64,000 nucleotides of DNA from Lunularia cruciata. Taxonomy: Eukaryota > Streptophyta > Marchantiopsida > Lunulariales > Lunulariaceae. Positions 20,901 through 30,235 of the stretch are shown piece after piece (the stretch's first letter is position 1; every line of letters starts with the position of its first letter). The stretch spans positions 41,731,001 through 41,795,000 of the forward strand of contig OX419758.1 in the NCBI GenBank assembly GCA_948567375.1, in the 5' to 3' direction. The notes beneath the pieces are model-generated. The model was not told where the DNA came from, ran no database searches, and saw only the letters and a list, made by a program, of their open reading frames with translations. The position numbers and the translations under genes are program-made.

Positions 20901-23722
20901 TTCCAACGGGAATCCTACTAACCTTACCTCCTGGTGGCAGACTAGTGCTGTCAATGGGTGCACCAGTCTGAGATGCCAGGAGTTCGTACAGGAAGTCTGC
21001 TCTAAGCTGAAGATTTCTGATTCATTTAACATAACTGTAAGCTTTCATTTTGCTCATCAAGTGATCTGTAGCGCTTACAGATCCTGAATATATGGTGCGC
21101 ATCAGATACTGTTGTTTTAGAAATAGCCATTGAGAAACAACCAAACAGCAGATACTACCGGACATAATTTAGACCACATTTTAGTTGATGTTCATTTCCT
21201 AGTGTATTTCTTAAGTGAAACTCCTAGAGGGATCCTTGGGTCACGTGTAAACTACATTCACAAATTTCCAGGAAAAAGTGGTTTGTAATCTACGCAAAAT
21301 GGTTTGCAGGATGCTATTGAGAGGTTGCTCAAGGTAGTGGCGGCAGTTCCACGAATGGAGTCTTTTATTGAGAATGTTTGCGAAATTGTTCTAAATGAAG
21401 GCTACGTGTTCCTTTTAAGGTACGGGTACAGATTGGCAGGTCTCTTCTGTTCTGAGTAGAAACGAATAAACGGACCTTAGCTTAGCCGTCCTTAGTGTAT
21501 TGAACAAATACAGAAATAATCAAGATCACAATTGCCTTGACTAGTAAACTTGAACAGTGCCATTCAATTGAAGATATCTGGAAGATTTGGACGCAGGTAT
21601 CAGGAAGTTTTAAGCCAGTCGCAGTCACGAAGTACTAGACACTACCTCCTTAGATATGGGGACTCCTCTTGCATCTGCTAAGCTAAGTCTATCCGGGTGT
21701 ATAAACTGCTTCATCAATGATTTACTGAAATGTTCAAGTTCTTCAACTTGTCAACCCTTAACTCTTTATGGGTATTGCTTCTGCTTGTTATATCCAAAGC
21801 TTTGAGCAAACTCCGGAAGTTATACCTGACGTTCTCAGATCGTGGCTTCAACAATTGCAATCTGCTGAAGAGCTTCAACATTTCAAGGTATTCTGCAGGG
21901 GCATTCTTCGTTGCTAATTCTGTATAAGAATTAGCAACGAAGAATGTCTGCGCGCTTTAATCAAATACGTCTTCCAAGCTGTCAAACAGATCAAGCACTG
22001 TACAGTATTCTCATAAAAAAAATTCCATCCTTTTATTAATCGAACCATAAAGTCTACCTGTAGACCAATCATTTGAAGACGTGAGTAATAATGTTCTTAC
22101 AGTCCCTTAGATGCAATACCTCTCAAACAGAGTATCAATGTGCAGTCAACTTCCAGCAGAATCTGAGCTTTCGGTCTCATGTCTCTACTCTGGTAAATAG
22201 TTAGCAATTGCTGAGAAGCAGACTATGCATGCAGCTGGAGTTTTCCTGCGTTCGGTTCCTGTACATATATAGTTTACCCTTGTATGACTGGCAGGACTCT
22301 ATTTGTTCACAACTCTGGGAGAGATTTGATGAAAAAGCTGAAAAACATTCTATGAACACCAAGTTAGCTGCAGCTTCAGTTAAGGACCTGATAAACATTG
22401 AGCAGCAATATCTCCTTTCCCAGCAATCTTATAGGTTGGTTTAATCGACTTCCAAAAGATTTGGAGAATGCAGTCAACAAGTGAATCCATTAGAATTAGA
22501 GCAACTCAAGTATACATAACCAATGTTTGTATGATGGTAAAGAGCATTTCCCAGCTGTCAATTTATATTTCTGGAAATGCTAATAACCAGAATTTACTCA
22601 AGAATTTAAGATAAGAAGCATTTAGGAAAGTATGAAAGAGCATCAGAAGCCGCAGTCAGAACTTTTATGGACCGTCCAAGCTGCGATGAGTAAATGATTT
22701 ATAAGGATAATACTATGATCTCTTATGGGCATGCGATTGAGGTGCAGGGCAGCACAGACGCTGCTGAAGGCTGAACCAGAGAAGCTTTTGCACCGCATTA
22801 TTGGGCACTTTCAAGTAACTCCATAAACCATAACCTTTGCCTTCCCTTCACATTCTCAACATCTATCCTCCGCATTTTTACTTACTAGTAGGATCAGAAG
22901 GCACGTCGATTTCTCTCCGGGCTATAGCTGATGGGAGATTGGTGTGTTTGAATCAGATGCTCTTTGAAATCCCACACCTGGAAGGGGTGATGGCAGTCAT
23001 GAACTCTGCATATATTCAGATATCGGAATACCACAATTTTGCAAGAGCACTATGCTCCATGCTCGGATTGCCGAAAGACTCTGGTGCCAACACCATCATC
23101 TCAACGGTCACTGCCATTTTGAACAAGGTTACTCATCTTCACTAGCTCTGTTCCTTGTGTGAATAGCGGGAGTAGTGATAGAGACTACCTAATACCTATC
23201 CTAAATAAAATGTCCTATTGTCAGACGAGCTATTTGTTACAACTTATATTTAGAATATAGTCCTACTAGTAATAATTTGTTCAACTTGTTGAATGTAAAG
23301 CTTAATGTTCAGTTCGCTCAACAGCGATGAGATTGTTTTTTCATTATAGAAATCTGGCACTAGTCTGCAAGTTAATGCAACTTTAACATCACATGACGCA
23401 CCACTATCATAGAAGAGCGCTTCAGCTCTCGATGCTGCTTAGAGTTCCATGATGACTAAGAAATCGAGTCCTACCCTGCAGGCTTAAGCCTGCAGACGGA
23501 AGGGCAGGCGCAAAGTCCCGCAAACCAGAGGATACATGTGACCTTCTAAAAACTGTGAAAGCTATTCGTCAAGCAGTTCCTCAACTTCATAACTTAGACC
23601 TGCGTCCTCCCTTAGATGGAGGAGGTAGACTTGTGATTTATTTTCAGAGACAGATGTTGAGACATTACAATACACTGATTGACGAATATCTCCAATTGTC
23701 GAGCATGGTCTCCGATGAATGA
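8949..23722 (+). CDS. SSX2IP/ADIP (Msd1)-like microtubule-anchoring coiled-coil protein, multi-exon
   Basis: Exons inferred from GT-AG sites and codon phase: 8949-11726, 12088-12308, 12756-12834, 12971-13102, 13375-13491, 13684-13749, 13825-13882, 14666-14743, 15001-15099, 15276-15374, 15470-15562, 20941-21036, 21310-21419, 21800-21887, 22103-22192, 22295-22434, 22748-22814, 22957-23127 and about 23489-23722; roughly 1,600 aa. The ADIP-like core starts near residue 870 (ANCVYINKTLSENGF...LLNYERREKLVQ). It continues into a coiled coil in exon 2 (ERDSLRLEEERNNQL) and the exon-3 block LDHVCRAKERSLRKLQEKI, which resembles the SSX2IP segment after its first coil. SSX2IP/Msd1 proteins anchor microtubule minus ends with WDR8; that role is inferred by family. 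Residues 1-860 are a low-complexity Ser/Glu/Arg-rich region. The exon 6/7 junction does not keep phase (one indel needed). A Copia element sits in the intron 15563-20940. Confidence 0.6.
15613..16036 (+). repeat. 5' LTR of the Copia element
   Basis: The 424-bp LTR runs from TGTTAG to CTCATCA. It is similar to the 3' LTR apart from scattered substitutions and small indels (for example the region around 15700-15715). By eye the divergence is about 5%. Confidence 0.93.
16037..16050 (+). other. Copia-type primer binding site (internal tRNA-iMet), overlapping the gag start
   Basis: GGTTATGGGCCCAC directly follows the 5' LTR. It is the exact complement of GUGGGCCCAUAACC, the anticodon stem-loop of plant initiator tRNA-Met, and not of the tRNA 3' end. 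Drosophila copia primes in this way, from a half-tRNA. The gag ATG at 16041 lies inside it and is the complement of the CAU anticodon. Confidence 0.8.
16041..16961 (+). CDS. Gag of the Copia element
   Basis: This 306-aa product has the UBN2-type gag fold signature (NYKAWALDVKCILDSYDF near the N-terminus; WNTKLADGEDFTLHLSKLQ in the middle). A zinc knuckle at residues 247-260 reads C-YF-C-HEKG-H-VALI-C. The start is chosen at 16041 because it is the first ATG, four bases after the LTR. The frame ends at TAA (16959-16961), and the same frame reopens at once as protease. So gag and pol are separated by a single in-frame stop. The stop may be a decay mutation or an original readthrough point; the sequence alone does not decide. 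Confidence 0.8.
   Translation: MGPQSPLGLIGEIRELEKLGNTNYKAWALDVKCILDSYDFLDLALEVHDIDELESNKEERIKHSTTRRFLLRAMQEPVRDLVDTYAWSWEIWLKLKNFYSAERLESSSRIWDGMWNTKLADGEDFTLHLSKLQKVFKSVKEDGCPLTEKYEINHLLKTLPPSYQPIKVALKVLPVEVVTWDYVINRLLVFSRDREDLEMKFNDLGDSALFSPSSQSRRVPDRRVSKPEQSRVSKSGKGVSSVANMICYFCHEKGHVALICPKRGERRDRELKKVGKGPQPVRGQKCASTAYNTEECNEIKSDEEGY
16962..18205 (+). pseudogene. Protease and integrase of the Copia element, one frameshift
   Basis: In the gag frame after the stop, WFLDSGATSHI (about 17020-17055) is the retropepsin active site with D-S-G. A frame change near 17312-17333 leads into the integrase. Its zinc-binding start is LWHLRLGHLS followed by CIGCAEGKAHKAP. The catalytic core follows: DVIHSDVWGY, FVDDYS, RTDGGREYRNEEF and the E region NGVAERLNRTLVDKA. 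The order protease-integrase-RT is diagnostic of Ty1/Copia. The frame is lost again near 18190. Confidence 0.85.
18120..20219 (+). pseudogene. Reverse transcriptase and RNase H of the Copia element, frameshifted
   Basis: After a linker (18120-18700) the RT begins with WELAMAEEKKSLQTNGTW and WVFRVKRG. It includes ARLVAKGFNQ, DVKTAFLNGDL and the catalytic YVDD at 19247-19258. Frame changes occur near 18700-18780, 19490-19520 and 19890-20010. The RNase H region contains AYTDASWGDD, STSGYAIMLSGGAISW and, at 19896-20219, the DNTGSIALSKNP and RTKHIEI blocks. It ends at TAA 20217-20219, just before the purine tract. Confidence 0.85.
20218..20226 (+). other. Polypurine tract of the Copia element
   Basis: AAGTGGGAG lies directly before the 3' LTR start at 20227 and overlaps the end of the RNase H frame. 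Confidence 0.65.
20227..20657 (+). repeat. 3' LTR of the Copia element
   Basis: The 431-bp LTR runs from TGTTAG to CTCATCA and is followed by the target duplication gagtt (20658-20662). A few extra bases relative to the 5' LTR lie near 20322-20332. Confidence 0.93.
21902..21946. repeat. Perfect 20-bp inverted repeat (hairpin) in an intron
   Basis: The left arm 21902-21921 and right arm 21927-21946 are exact reverse complements, separated by the 5-base loop gtata. The hairpin sits 14 bases after the exon ending at 21887, close to the splice donor. Confidence 0.85.
23476..23495. repeat. 20-bp perfect palindrome at the edge of the last exon
   Basis: CTGCAGGCTTAAGCCTGCAG is fully self-complementary. 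It overlaps the probable acceptor of the last exon of the SSX2IP-like gene. Confidence 0.8.
23489..23722 (+). CDS. Probable C-terminal exon of the SSX2IP-like gene (start approximate)
   Basis: This frame has no ATG at its start but reads as good coding sequence. It runs KSRKPEDTCDLLKTVKAIRQ, then VPQLHNLDLRPPLDGGGRLV and MLRHYNTLIDEYLQLSSMVS, to a TGA at 23720-23722. Phase 0 from the exon ending at 23127 fits an acceptor at about 23488 (ttaag). Other acceptors, such as tgcag at 23495, need another phase, so the junction is uncertain or a small exon is missing. The alternative is that the gene ends with the stop at 23143-23145. Confidence 0.5.
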   Translation, partial: PADGRAGAKSRKPEDTCDLLKTVKAIRQAVPQLHNLDLRPPLDGGGRLVIYFQRQMLRHYNTLIDEYLQLSSMVSDE

Positions 23723-25729
23723 CTTCTGAAGAGAATCTGTTCTCCTGTAGCTATATTTTCTGAGCTAGGATGGAGATATTAATTTAGGAGTTTGTAATAT
23801 ATTTCTCATCATCTAAATCTTTTGATCTTGCGGTTGCCTACGATATTGTAAGTGGTTAAACCTCAACTGGAACCTTTCGTTGCGATACTGAAGAGTTCAG
23901 GGTGTTCTCCTTGGCTGAAACGTAATCTTAGGCTATATTGACACGCGTCAGCATCTGCTACGTCTTGCAAGTTGGGGATGGGGTAAAAATTTATTTGTAA
24001 CCTTTCCCTGCAAGTTGTGTGATCTTACGCCTCCAGTTTCAGTGTAGTAGCTCGCTCCAGAAGTGACCCAAGTTTATTTTTCCGGACTTCGGGCATGTGT
24101 TTGGACCGTAGGAGAGAAGCGAGGGTCACTTTTAATTAAGAATGTAAGGATCTTAAGTTATTTCATTTATTTTAAGTACATTCACCGATGAATGGCACAT
24201 CGAAGTGTTATTGCAAAAATATTTGCCGCTCTTTCTGACCAGTTTGCTCCTTGTTTTCTCTTTTACTATGTTCCTGATGGAGCTAATGGTGCCGACAAGT
24301 TTTGGTCGTTTGCTATTCGCTCCTCATTCATGACGGAGTAGTAAATTTTCTAACTCAACGTAAAGCTCAAAAGCTCGGTAGCCTCAGGCATTAAACTTGT
24401 TTTACCCCCTGCTATAGGTCCTCCTCTTCCTCATGGCATCTGGACTACGAAAAATCAGTGGAGTTCAGACTGCAATTTTCCTCATAATGGTCTGCATCTC
24501 ACTTGGAGCTCCGGCGTTCTCTCGAGTAAGGTTTATGAAATAACTCACAGAGGAGTCGATGAACTCCAATATGGAGTGTGGTTGTTCGACGGAAATGAAG
24601 TGCTTTTCATCTTGCTTGGGGCCAGATAAGAACACTAAGTAACCACCAAGTGTTTCTGATGTGCATTACTCTGTATCAACTGCAAGAGCTCCTACTTTGA
24701 ACTGATCAACTCCAACGTCTGGATGATGTGCGAAAGTGTGGGACCAGCCCAGGACAACAATTCTTTAAACAAGTGCATGCCATTCATGCTAATCCACGTC
24801 GTTGCACCGCAACGACCAAAGTAAGACATACTTCAGCTACTCAATCTGTCAGCAAATAAAATCAGGAGGGAATCTTGAGCAGTACGAAATTAATTTGATT
24901 TATTGAAAGTTCACAATTGTATACGCTATTCGACACCATCTCTTCTCTCCATACTCTCAATACTACAGAATTCAGATAGACGGACACCTAGACTAGAGCA
25001 GCCCCATTTGTGTACAGATATATATATATATCTTCCTAACAAAGCAACGCTGCAAGTGATTTATTGAAAAATGTTGCCGAACTTTAGACCACCATACCTC
25101 AGGCCACTATCCATATCTCACCGTCTCAATCCTTCCCGAGGCATCTGGCTCCTCGAGAGTTGTCACCACCAGGTTATGCTGCTGTGCGAACCAATCCTCT
25201 GAAACTTAGCAGCTGCTCTGAGGTTTCTCCTCGAGCTAGCCTTGAAGCCGATCCCAAAACTTCGCAACGACTTAAGTTGCTGGTCAAGAAAGCTTAGAAA
25301 CTATCTTGACGCGAGGATTCACCAGTACCGGCCGACATACTTGTGATCCAGAAATTTCCGAATCCGCCAGCAAAACGAGAGAATTGTGGGCCACCGCATA
25401 CGAAACACGGAATAAATCCATAGCTCTGACCGAGTTTAATACTTTTTAAACAAACGAGTCCATCCAAAATGGTCACCACACGCCTTGTGTAAAACAGTTC
25501 AGGATGATCAGGTCTGTCTAAGATGGGGACGAGTTCCCATGTAATTCGAAAAATCTACACTCTTATGCTTCTCAGTTTCGATGCACCAATCAATATGTTC
25601 GGTGCGTGTACGTCCATCTAATCGTTTTGAAACTGACTTAAAAAGAATCCGAAACGAACGCGGGCCTGTAGCAACGGGCAAAATTGTTCCTGGAATTATA
25701 TTACAGTTGAAGTGAGACTCCAGAGTGCA
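23723..25729. other. Gene-free stretch between the SSX2IP-like gene and NMD3
   Basis: I see no coding frame with recognisable motifs and no LTR or RLE similarity. It contains an (AT)n run at about 25018-25031. It must hold the 3' untranslated regions of the two convergent genes. Confidence 0.5.
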
Positions 25730-27286
25730 TCAGTCCTCGTCCATCTCTTCCTCATCTGAATCAGCTCTACTCTCACGTTCAAGCTTCAAATCTGCAAGTA
25801 GCTCCTCTAAAGGAACTGATGGGGGTTGCTCCCCGTCTATCATAGACGCAGTTTCAGATCCTGGCACGTAGTGTGGATCCCTGTATAGAGCAATCTTTGA
25901 ACGCATTTCCGGATCCTCCTCAAGCTCCTCCAGGAACCGCTCATACTCCACGGCCCTCTTCTGCTCCTCATGCTTGGTTCCAGCTGCTGGATCAACTTCC
26001 ATGGCCAAACTTTTAAGCTTCCAAGGTCTAGCCTTACCCCTCTTTCTCTGTCTTGACTCCTCGTAGCTCTTCTTCACGAGTACAACATCCGGTAGAAAGA
26101 GGCCCTTGTACTTGTCCATTTCCATATCGTTGGGATTTGCTCCATACAGGTCATATCCAAGAGCGTGGTCACCAGGGCTCAAGAGGTGCCCGATATGAGT
26201 TCTGACTGTAAATTGGGTGTCATTTTTCCCAAAATCGGAAATACGAGCCACTTGAACCTGAGCTAGAGAAAATCTATTGCCACCCAGGGTGACGGCAGGC
26301 TCAGCTTCTACATCCAAGACAATATACTCTACCAACTGCTTATGAGAAAGGAGGGCCTTGTAAGGAGCTCGCCAGTACTGATTGCAATCATGATATGCAT
26401 ATCTGAGAGTATTCGGGTCTAGTAGCATTAGGTTATTTGAAACACGCATGCAAATTACCAAGGGTCCAATATTCCCAAGACTGGCAGCTACTTTTTGAGG
26501 TAAGCAGATGAGATCATCTCTGCAAATTGGACAGATCTCAACAGAGAAGGTATACTTGTAATTGTACGTATGACTGTGCGTGTCATGTGACACCAACTGC
26601 TTGTCGTTCCTAAACTTGATGGGGACGACGCTGTTGAGAAAATCTACAAACTTAATGGCGTGACTCCTGTTCCCATAGTAGAAGTCCACACCATCGTGCA
26701 TTTGTTTGATGTTGATACACTGCGAGGCGGCGGCATGCTTGATGATAAGCTGCTCAAGAAAAAAGAATGTCCTCTTGTGATCAACCTTCTGTCGCAGTTG
26801 GACCTTGGCAATCCACTGATCAGGGTTGGCAGCTACTCTGGTGCACTTATCACACATGTGGTCATCCACTGTGTACTCCACCACATATCCCTGCTCCAAG
26901 ATTGCTCCATTCACGACCTCTTTCTGAATTTTCAACTTCACCTTTATCCTTTTCGAATGAGGCTCGGTCCAAATAAACCCAGCATCCACAAGTCTCACCT
27001 TCGTCAAATTCTTCAACCTCTTGATGCAAAACGTCAGAAGCTCCTTCGACTCAAGCTGCGCCTTTATCCAAGTCCGCGGAGGCTGCAGATACCGCTCGCA
27101 TTCGGGGCAATAATTAATGGTCACATGTTTCTGCAAATCCTCAGTAATATCCACCTGAGTGCGCAAGCAAGCCACACACATGTTGGCCGCATTAGGGGCC
27201 ATGGTAACCCCACACATACAACAGAGCACACGCCCAACTGTGTGATGGACGGTGAACATATCGGCGACCGCCATCCCCTCCGCCAT
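25730..27286 (-). CDS. NMD3: NMD3, 60S ribosomal subunit nuclear export adaptor
   Basis: This is an intronless frame. The open frame extends upstream to 27337. The start is placed at 27286 (MAEGMAVADMFTVHHTVGRVLC) because plant NMD3 begins MAE just before the first zinc cysteines; the product is 518 aa, the usual length. The N-terminal part has the paired CXXC motifs: CCMCG, CVAC, CPEC and CDKC. WTEPHSKRIKVKLKIQKEV and the second cysteine pair CPICRDDLICLP mark the conserved body. The acidic tail ends in DSDEEEMDED. NMD3 binds the nascent 60S subunit, links it to the CRM1 exportin for nuclear export, and is released in the cytoplasm by LSG1. The gene is divergent to the ATP synthase gene. No break or missing motif is seen. 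Confidence 0.96.
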   Translation of the reverse strand: MAEGMAVADMFTVHHTVGRVLCCMCGVTMAPNAANMCVACLRTQVDITEDLQKHVTINYCPECERYLQPPRTWIKAQLESKELLTFCIKRLKNLTKVRLVDAGFIWTEPHSKRIKVKLKIQKEVVNGAILEQGYVVEYTVDDHMCDKCTRVAANPDQWIAKVQLRQKVDHKRTFFFLEQLIIKHAAASQCINIKQMHDGVDFYYGNRSHAIKFVDFLNSVVPIKFRNDKQLVSHDTHSHTYNYKYTFSVEICPICRDDLICLPQKVAASLGNIGPLVICMRVSNNLMLLDPNTLRYAYHDCNQYWRAPYKALLSHKQLVEYIVLDVEAEPAVTLGGNRFSLAQVQVARISDFGKNDTQFTVRTHIGHLLSPGDHALGYDLYGANPNDMEMDKYKGLFLPDVVLVKKSYEESRQRKRGKARPWKLKSLAMEVDPAAGTKHEEQKRAVEYERFLEELEEDPEMRSKIALYRDPHYVPGSETASMIDGEQPPSVPLEELLADLKLERESRADSDEEEMDED

Positions 27287-28726
27287 GGCAGCAATACCGC
27301 ACTCTTCCACAACCTCCTTCAGCAGATGTATCCACAAATTTCACAACTCCTCACGGATTCGACAACGACAACAACACCTTCACGGGACAAACTCAATTCA
27401 GCTCTGAATTTTCAGTCCAGTGTTCCCGCCTCTCGGGCTTCTTGGCTCTTGAAAAAGGCACAATTTATGTACCACAACTCAAGGAAGAAATTGACAGGTT
27501 CTTCACACACAGAGAGAGGCTCTGCATTCCTGAAAGGAAGTTTCACCTCGAGCTTCTGAGAGCCCTAATTGACAAAAGTGTCTTTCCGGTACTCCTTCCT
27601 TCCTTCTTTCCCTTCGGACTGTGACTTCAACCCTAAGGATCCTTCCGCTGTACTGTGCACCTTAACTGCGAATCCCTCCCTTACGTGGTAGCCAGCTGAT
27701 TCTTTCAGAAATTTATTCCGGAATTCGCCATATTGAGCCTGGCATGTACAGTACAACGGAGCAAGACGGTAAAAGTCTCATCGTGTCCGGTGGGCACCTC
27801 ACCTTGATCCAATTAAAGAGAAAGGCGACCACGTACAACACATGAACACGTAGACCACGTAGAACACATATAATTTGATCTGAGTACAGTTCTGTACTTA
27901 AGAGATGGAAATGCTACCGGCTATCCTCCATTCCTCGCATCTTGTGCCTAGTCGTAAGGGTGGTTTGCAGACTGGTCACCTGTTGCTGAGGCCAAGTTCG
28001 ACAAGTGCTGATGATATGGGCACCGCGACGTCTTGCGCGTCCGCCTGAGGCAATTTTTTTCCTTTCCACGCCCGGGCCAATGGAAGTCCCACATTCAGAG
28101 GGTTTACGACGTCTGCGGCCTTCACAATAGCAACTGAGTAAGCTCACGCCCACGCCACGGTGGTGGGCCCCATCTGATGATGGGGCTTCTTATTCATCTT
28201 TTCCGGTAATCCCACGACATTGAGAAAAGGTCGCGCCTCGAGCAACTCGACCAGTCGTGACCCTAAGTGTGAACACAACGTTCCCCTTTCGGACAGAGGA
28301 GGCGAGAGACAGTCCGCGCAGTCTCTGCTTGGATCCCCACTTATTGCCCCATCATTCTACTCGCTAGAGCAAAAAGCCGTGATTAAAAACTACAGTAACT
28401 ACATGGTTAACCTTAATCATCATCGCCCCAGATCGGGAAACATTGACCGTCGATCTAAGTTCCCGACGAATATTTCAGTGTCTCTTCCATATATCCCGTC
28501 ACTCAACAGCAGCATTTCCGTCTCCGCATCTCTCGTCTTTTCTCGTCTCGATTAGAACGATTCGGAGAGAGAGAGAGAATTGCCAGTAAAAGTAGAAGCA
28601 CTGAGACAGAGAGGGAGAGAGAGGGGGAAGATCGAAGAGGAGGAGGAGATTTGGATCGAATTGTTCACTAGGTGCATCGGGAGAGCTGGGAATTGATATC
28701 TGCTGCTGCTGTTGAGGATAGGAGAG
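27287..28726. promoter_or_regulatory. Divergent promoter region between NMD3 and ATP synthase delta'
   Basis: The 1,440 bp between the two start codons carry the 5' ends of both genes. AACCCTAA (27629-27636) is a telo-box-like motif upstream of NMD3; telo-boxes are common in plant ribosome-biogenesis promoters. TGGGCC (28164-28169) is a site II-type motif, common in plant nuclear genes for mitochondrial proteins. A GA-rich tract (28566-28650) fits the 5' leader of the ATP synthase gene. The assignments are from motif knowledge only. Confidence 0.4.
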
Positions 28727-30235
28727 ATGCTGAGCAGCAGGCAAGCTGTGAGGGCCATCAGGGCCTGGAGGCCAGCGGTGGGAGCGATCCAGAGGTCGTT
28801 TGCTTCCGAGGCAGGAGCTGCTGCACCCGCTGAGGATGCGGAGACCGCGGAGTTCATGAAGAAATGGGCAACCGTTGCCCCTAATCTAGATAAGCCTCAT
28901 TTGCCCCACACCTATATGAAGCCCCGCTCCGAAAGGACCGATATCCCCTCTAAGTTGACTCTCAACTTGACTCTTCCTTACAAGTTCCAGATTCAAGCCA
29001 AAGAGGTATTTATGTCTCTCTGATTGCCTTCGTTTTTACTCCCTCGATGGTTGTTGGAATGCCTGCGTTGTTCCGTTGGAGGATAAGAGCCGTACTCGTA
29101 AGCTGGAATGTTTTATCAGAGAGGGATGTCAATCCAGCTATGGTATGTCTATGGTGCATGTTCTAAAGATTTTTCGAAAAAATTGTTGCTGATCTGCACC
29201 ATCTCACTGAATCTTATGAATGAGCATATTCAGGACTCGATCTCCTATTTAGGTGTAAAAGTTTTCTACACTGTAAATAACAATGTATAATCGTGAGAGG
29301 ATGGTTTGTGGTGTCGAAAGCGTGGTCTCAATTGAGGCAGGGACCGAAAGAAAATGGATTGCGAGCGGGGTCATTGTAGTTTAAGTAGAGTCGGGCATAT
29401 ATAGGACTTGACCTTAATCTTAGTGGTTCACACGTCTTCACTGGAAATTCAATCTAGTCGTTAGAATATCGTTCATGGTGTGCGTTCGTGTATGTTTTCA
29501 ATCGGGGCAAAGACCTACGAAGATGGATTGGGAGGTCATTCAAGTGTAAGGATAGTCGGCATTTCCAGAGCTTGAACTTTAACATAGGGGTGACGGGTTG
29601 CTCCACTGCAAAGAAAAATTCAATCTTATGCATACCATTCATGGTGTCACATATTACGGTCTGAATCCAGGCATGATCCTGAAAAGATGGGTTAGGAGAT
29701 CGTTACATTGAAGGAGAGTCGGGCAGGCAAGGAAAGGAGTTTACTGTGAGAGATTGGTTGGTTCTTGTGGCGAAATCAATTTGAGCAGGAAGTGCTTTGT
29801 TATACAGCAGAATGACTGGATTTTGGATGTATCGTATTTTCACACTTGTGTCATAATCTTGAATTTTTCATGGTTTGTGGAATTACCTAGGTGGATATGG
29901 TCATTGTTCCGGCCACCTCTGGAGAAATGGGTATTCTCCCTGGGCACGTGCGCAGTATTGCGGAGCTGAAGCCCGGCCTTTTGTCAATCCACGAGGGCAG
30001 TGACATTCAGAAGATTTTTGTAAGCAGTGGTTTTGCCTTCGTTCACGGAAACTCTGTGGCAGATGTTGTGATCGTAGAAGGCGCCCCCTTGGATCAGCTT
30101 GATGTTGAGGAAGTGAAGAAGGGCTTGGCTCATTACACTCAGCAGGTGAACACTGCATCGACTGATTTGGAGAAGGCTAAGGCACAGATTGGTCTGGACG
30201 TGCATAGTGCAATGAGTGTTGCCCTGTCGGCGTAG
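28727..30235 (+). CDS. Mitochondrial ATP synthase subunit delta' (bacterial epsilon homologue)
   Basis: There are two exons, 28727-29005 and 29891-30235, joined in phase 0 across an 885-bp intron; the product is 207 aa. The start at 28727 ([20 protein letters not shown]) begins an Arg/Ala-rich mitochondrial presequence ending near RSFASEAG. An in-frame ATG five codons upstream is less likely. The mature part matches the plant delta' subunit: [36 protein letters not shown], then [34 protein letters not shown] and [15 protein letters not shown]. The C-terminal helices contain [20 protein letters not shown]. The protein is part of the central stalk of mitochondrial F1 and couples rotation to catalysis. 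It looks intact. Confidence 0.96.

Larger units (their letters stand above)
15563..20940 (+). other. Large intron of the SSX2IP-like gene enlarged by a Copia insertion
   Basis: The donor after CAG at 15562 (gtatga) and the acceptor tggcag at 20940 flank this intron. Without the 5-kb Copia element the intron would be about 330 bp, like its neighbours. Exons on both sides are in phase 0, so the transcript could stay intact if the element is spliced out. Confidence 0.6.

Noticed and set aside
22837-22956. Upstream part of a 102-aa frame as the start of an exon
   Set aside because: An acceptor before 22957 (gaatcag) joins in phase 0 with the previous exon, while earlier acceptors give stops or the wrong phase.
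25018-25031. (AT)n run as a promoter TATA box
   Set aside because: It is a plain dinucleotide microsatellite downstream of both neighbouring genes.
26660-27559. 299-aa plus-strand frame
   Set aside because: It is the antisense shadow of NMD3, which is unmistakable on the minus strand.
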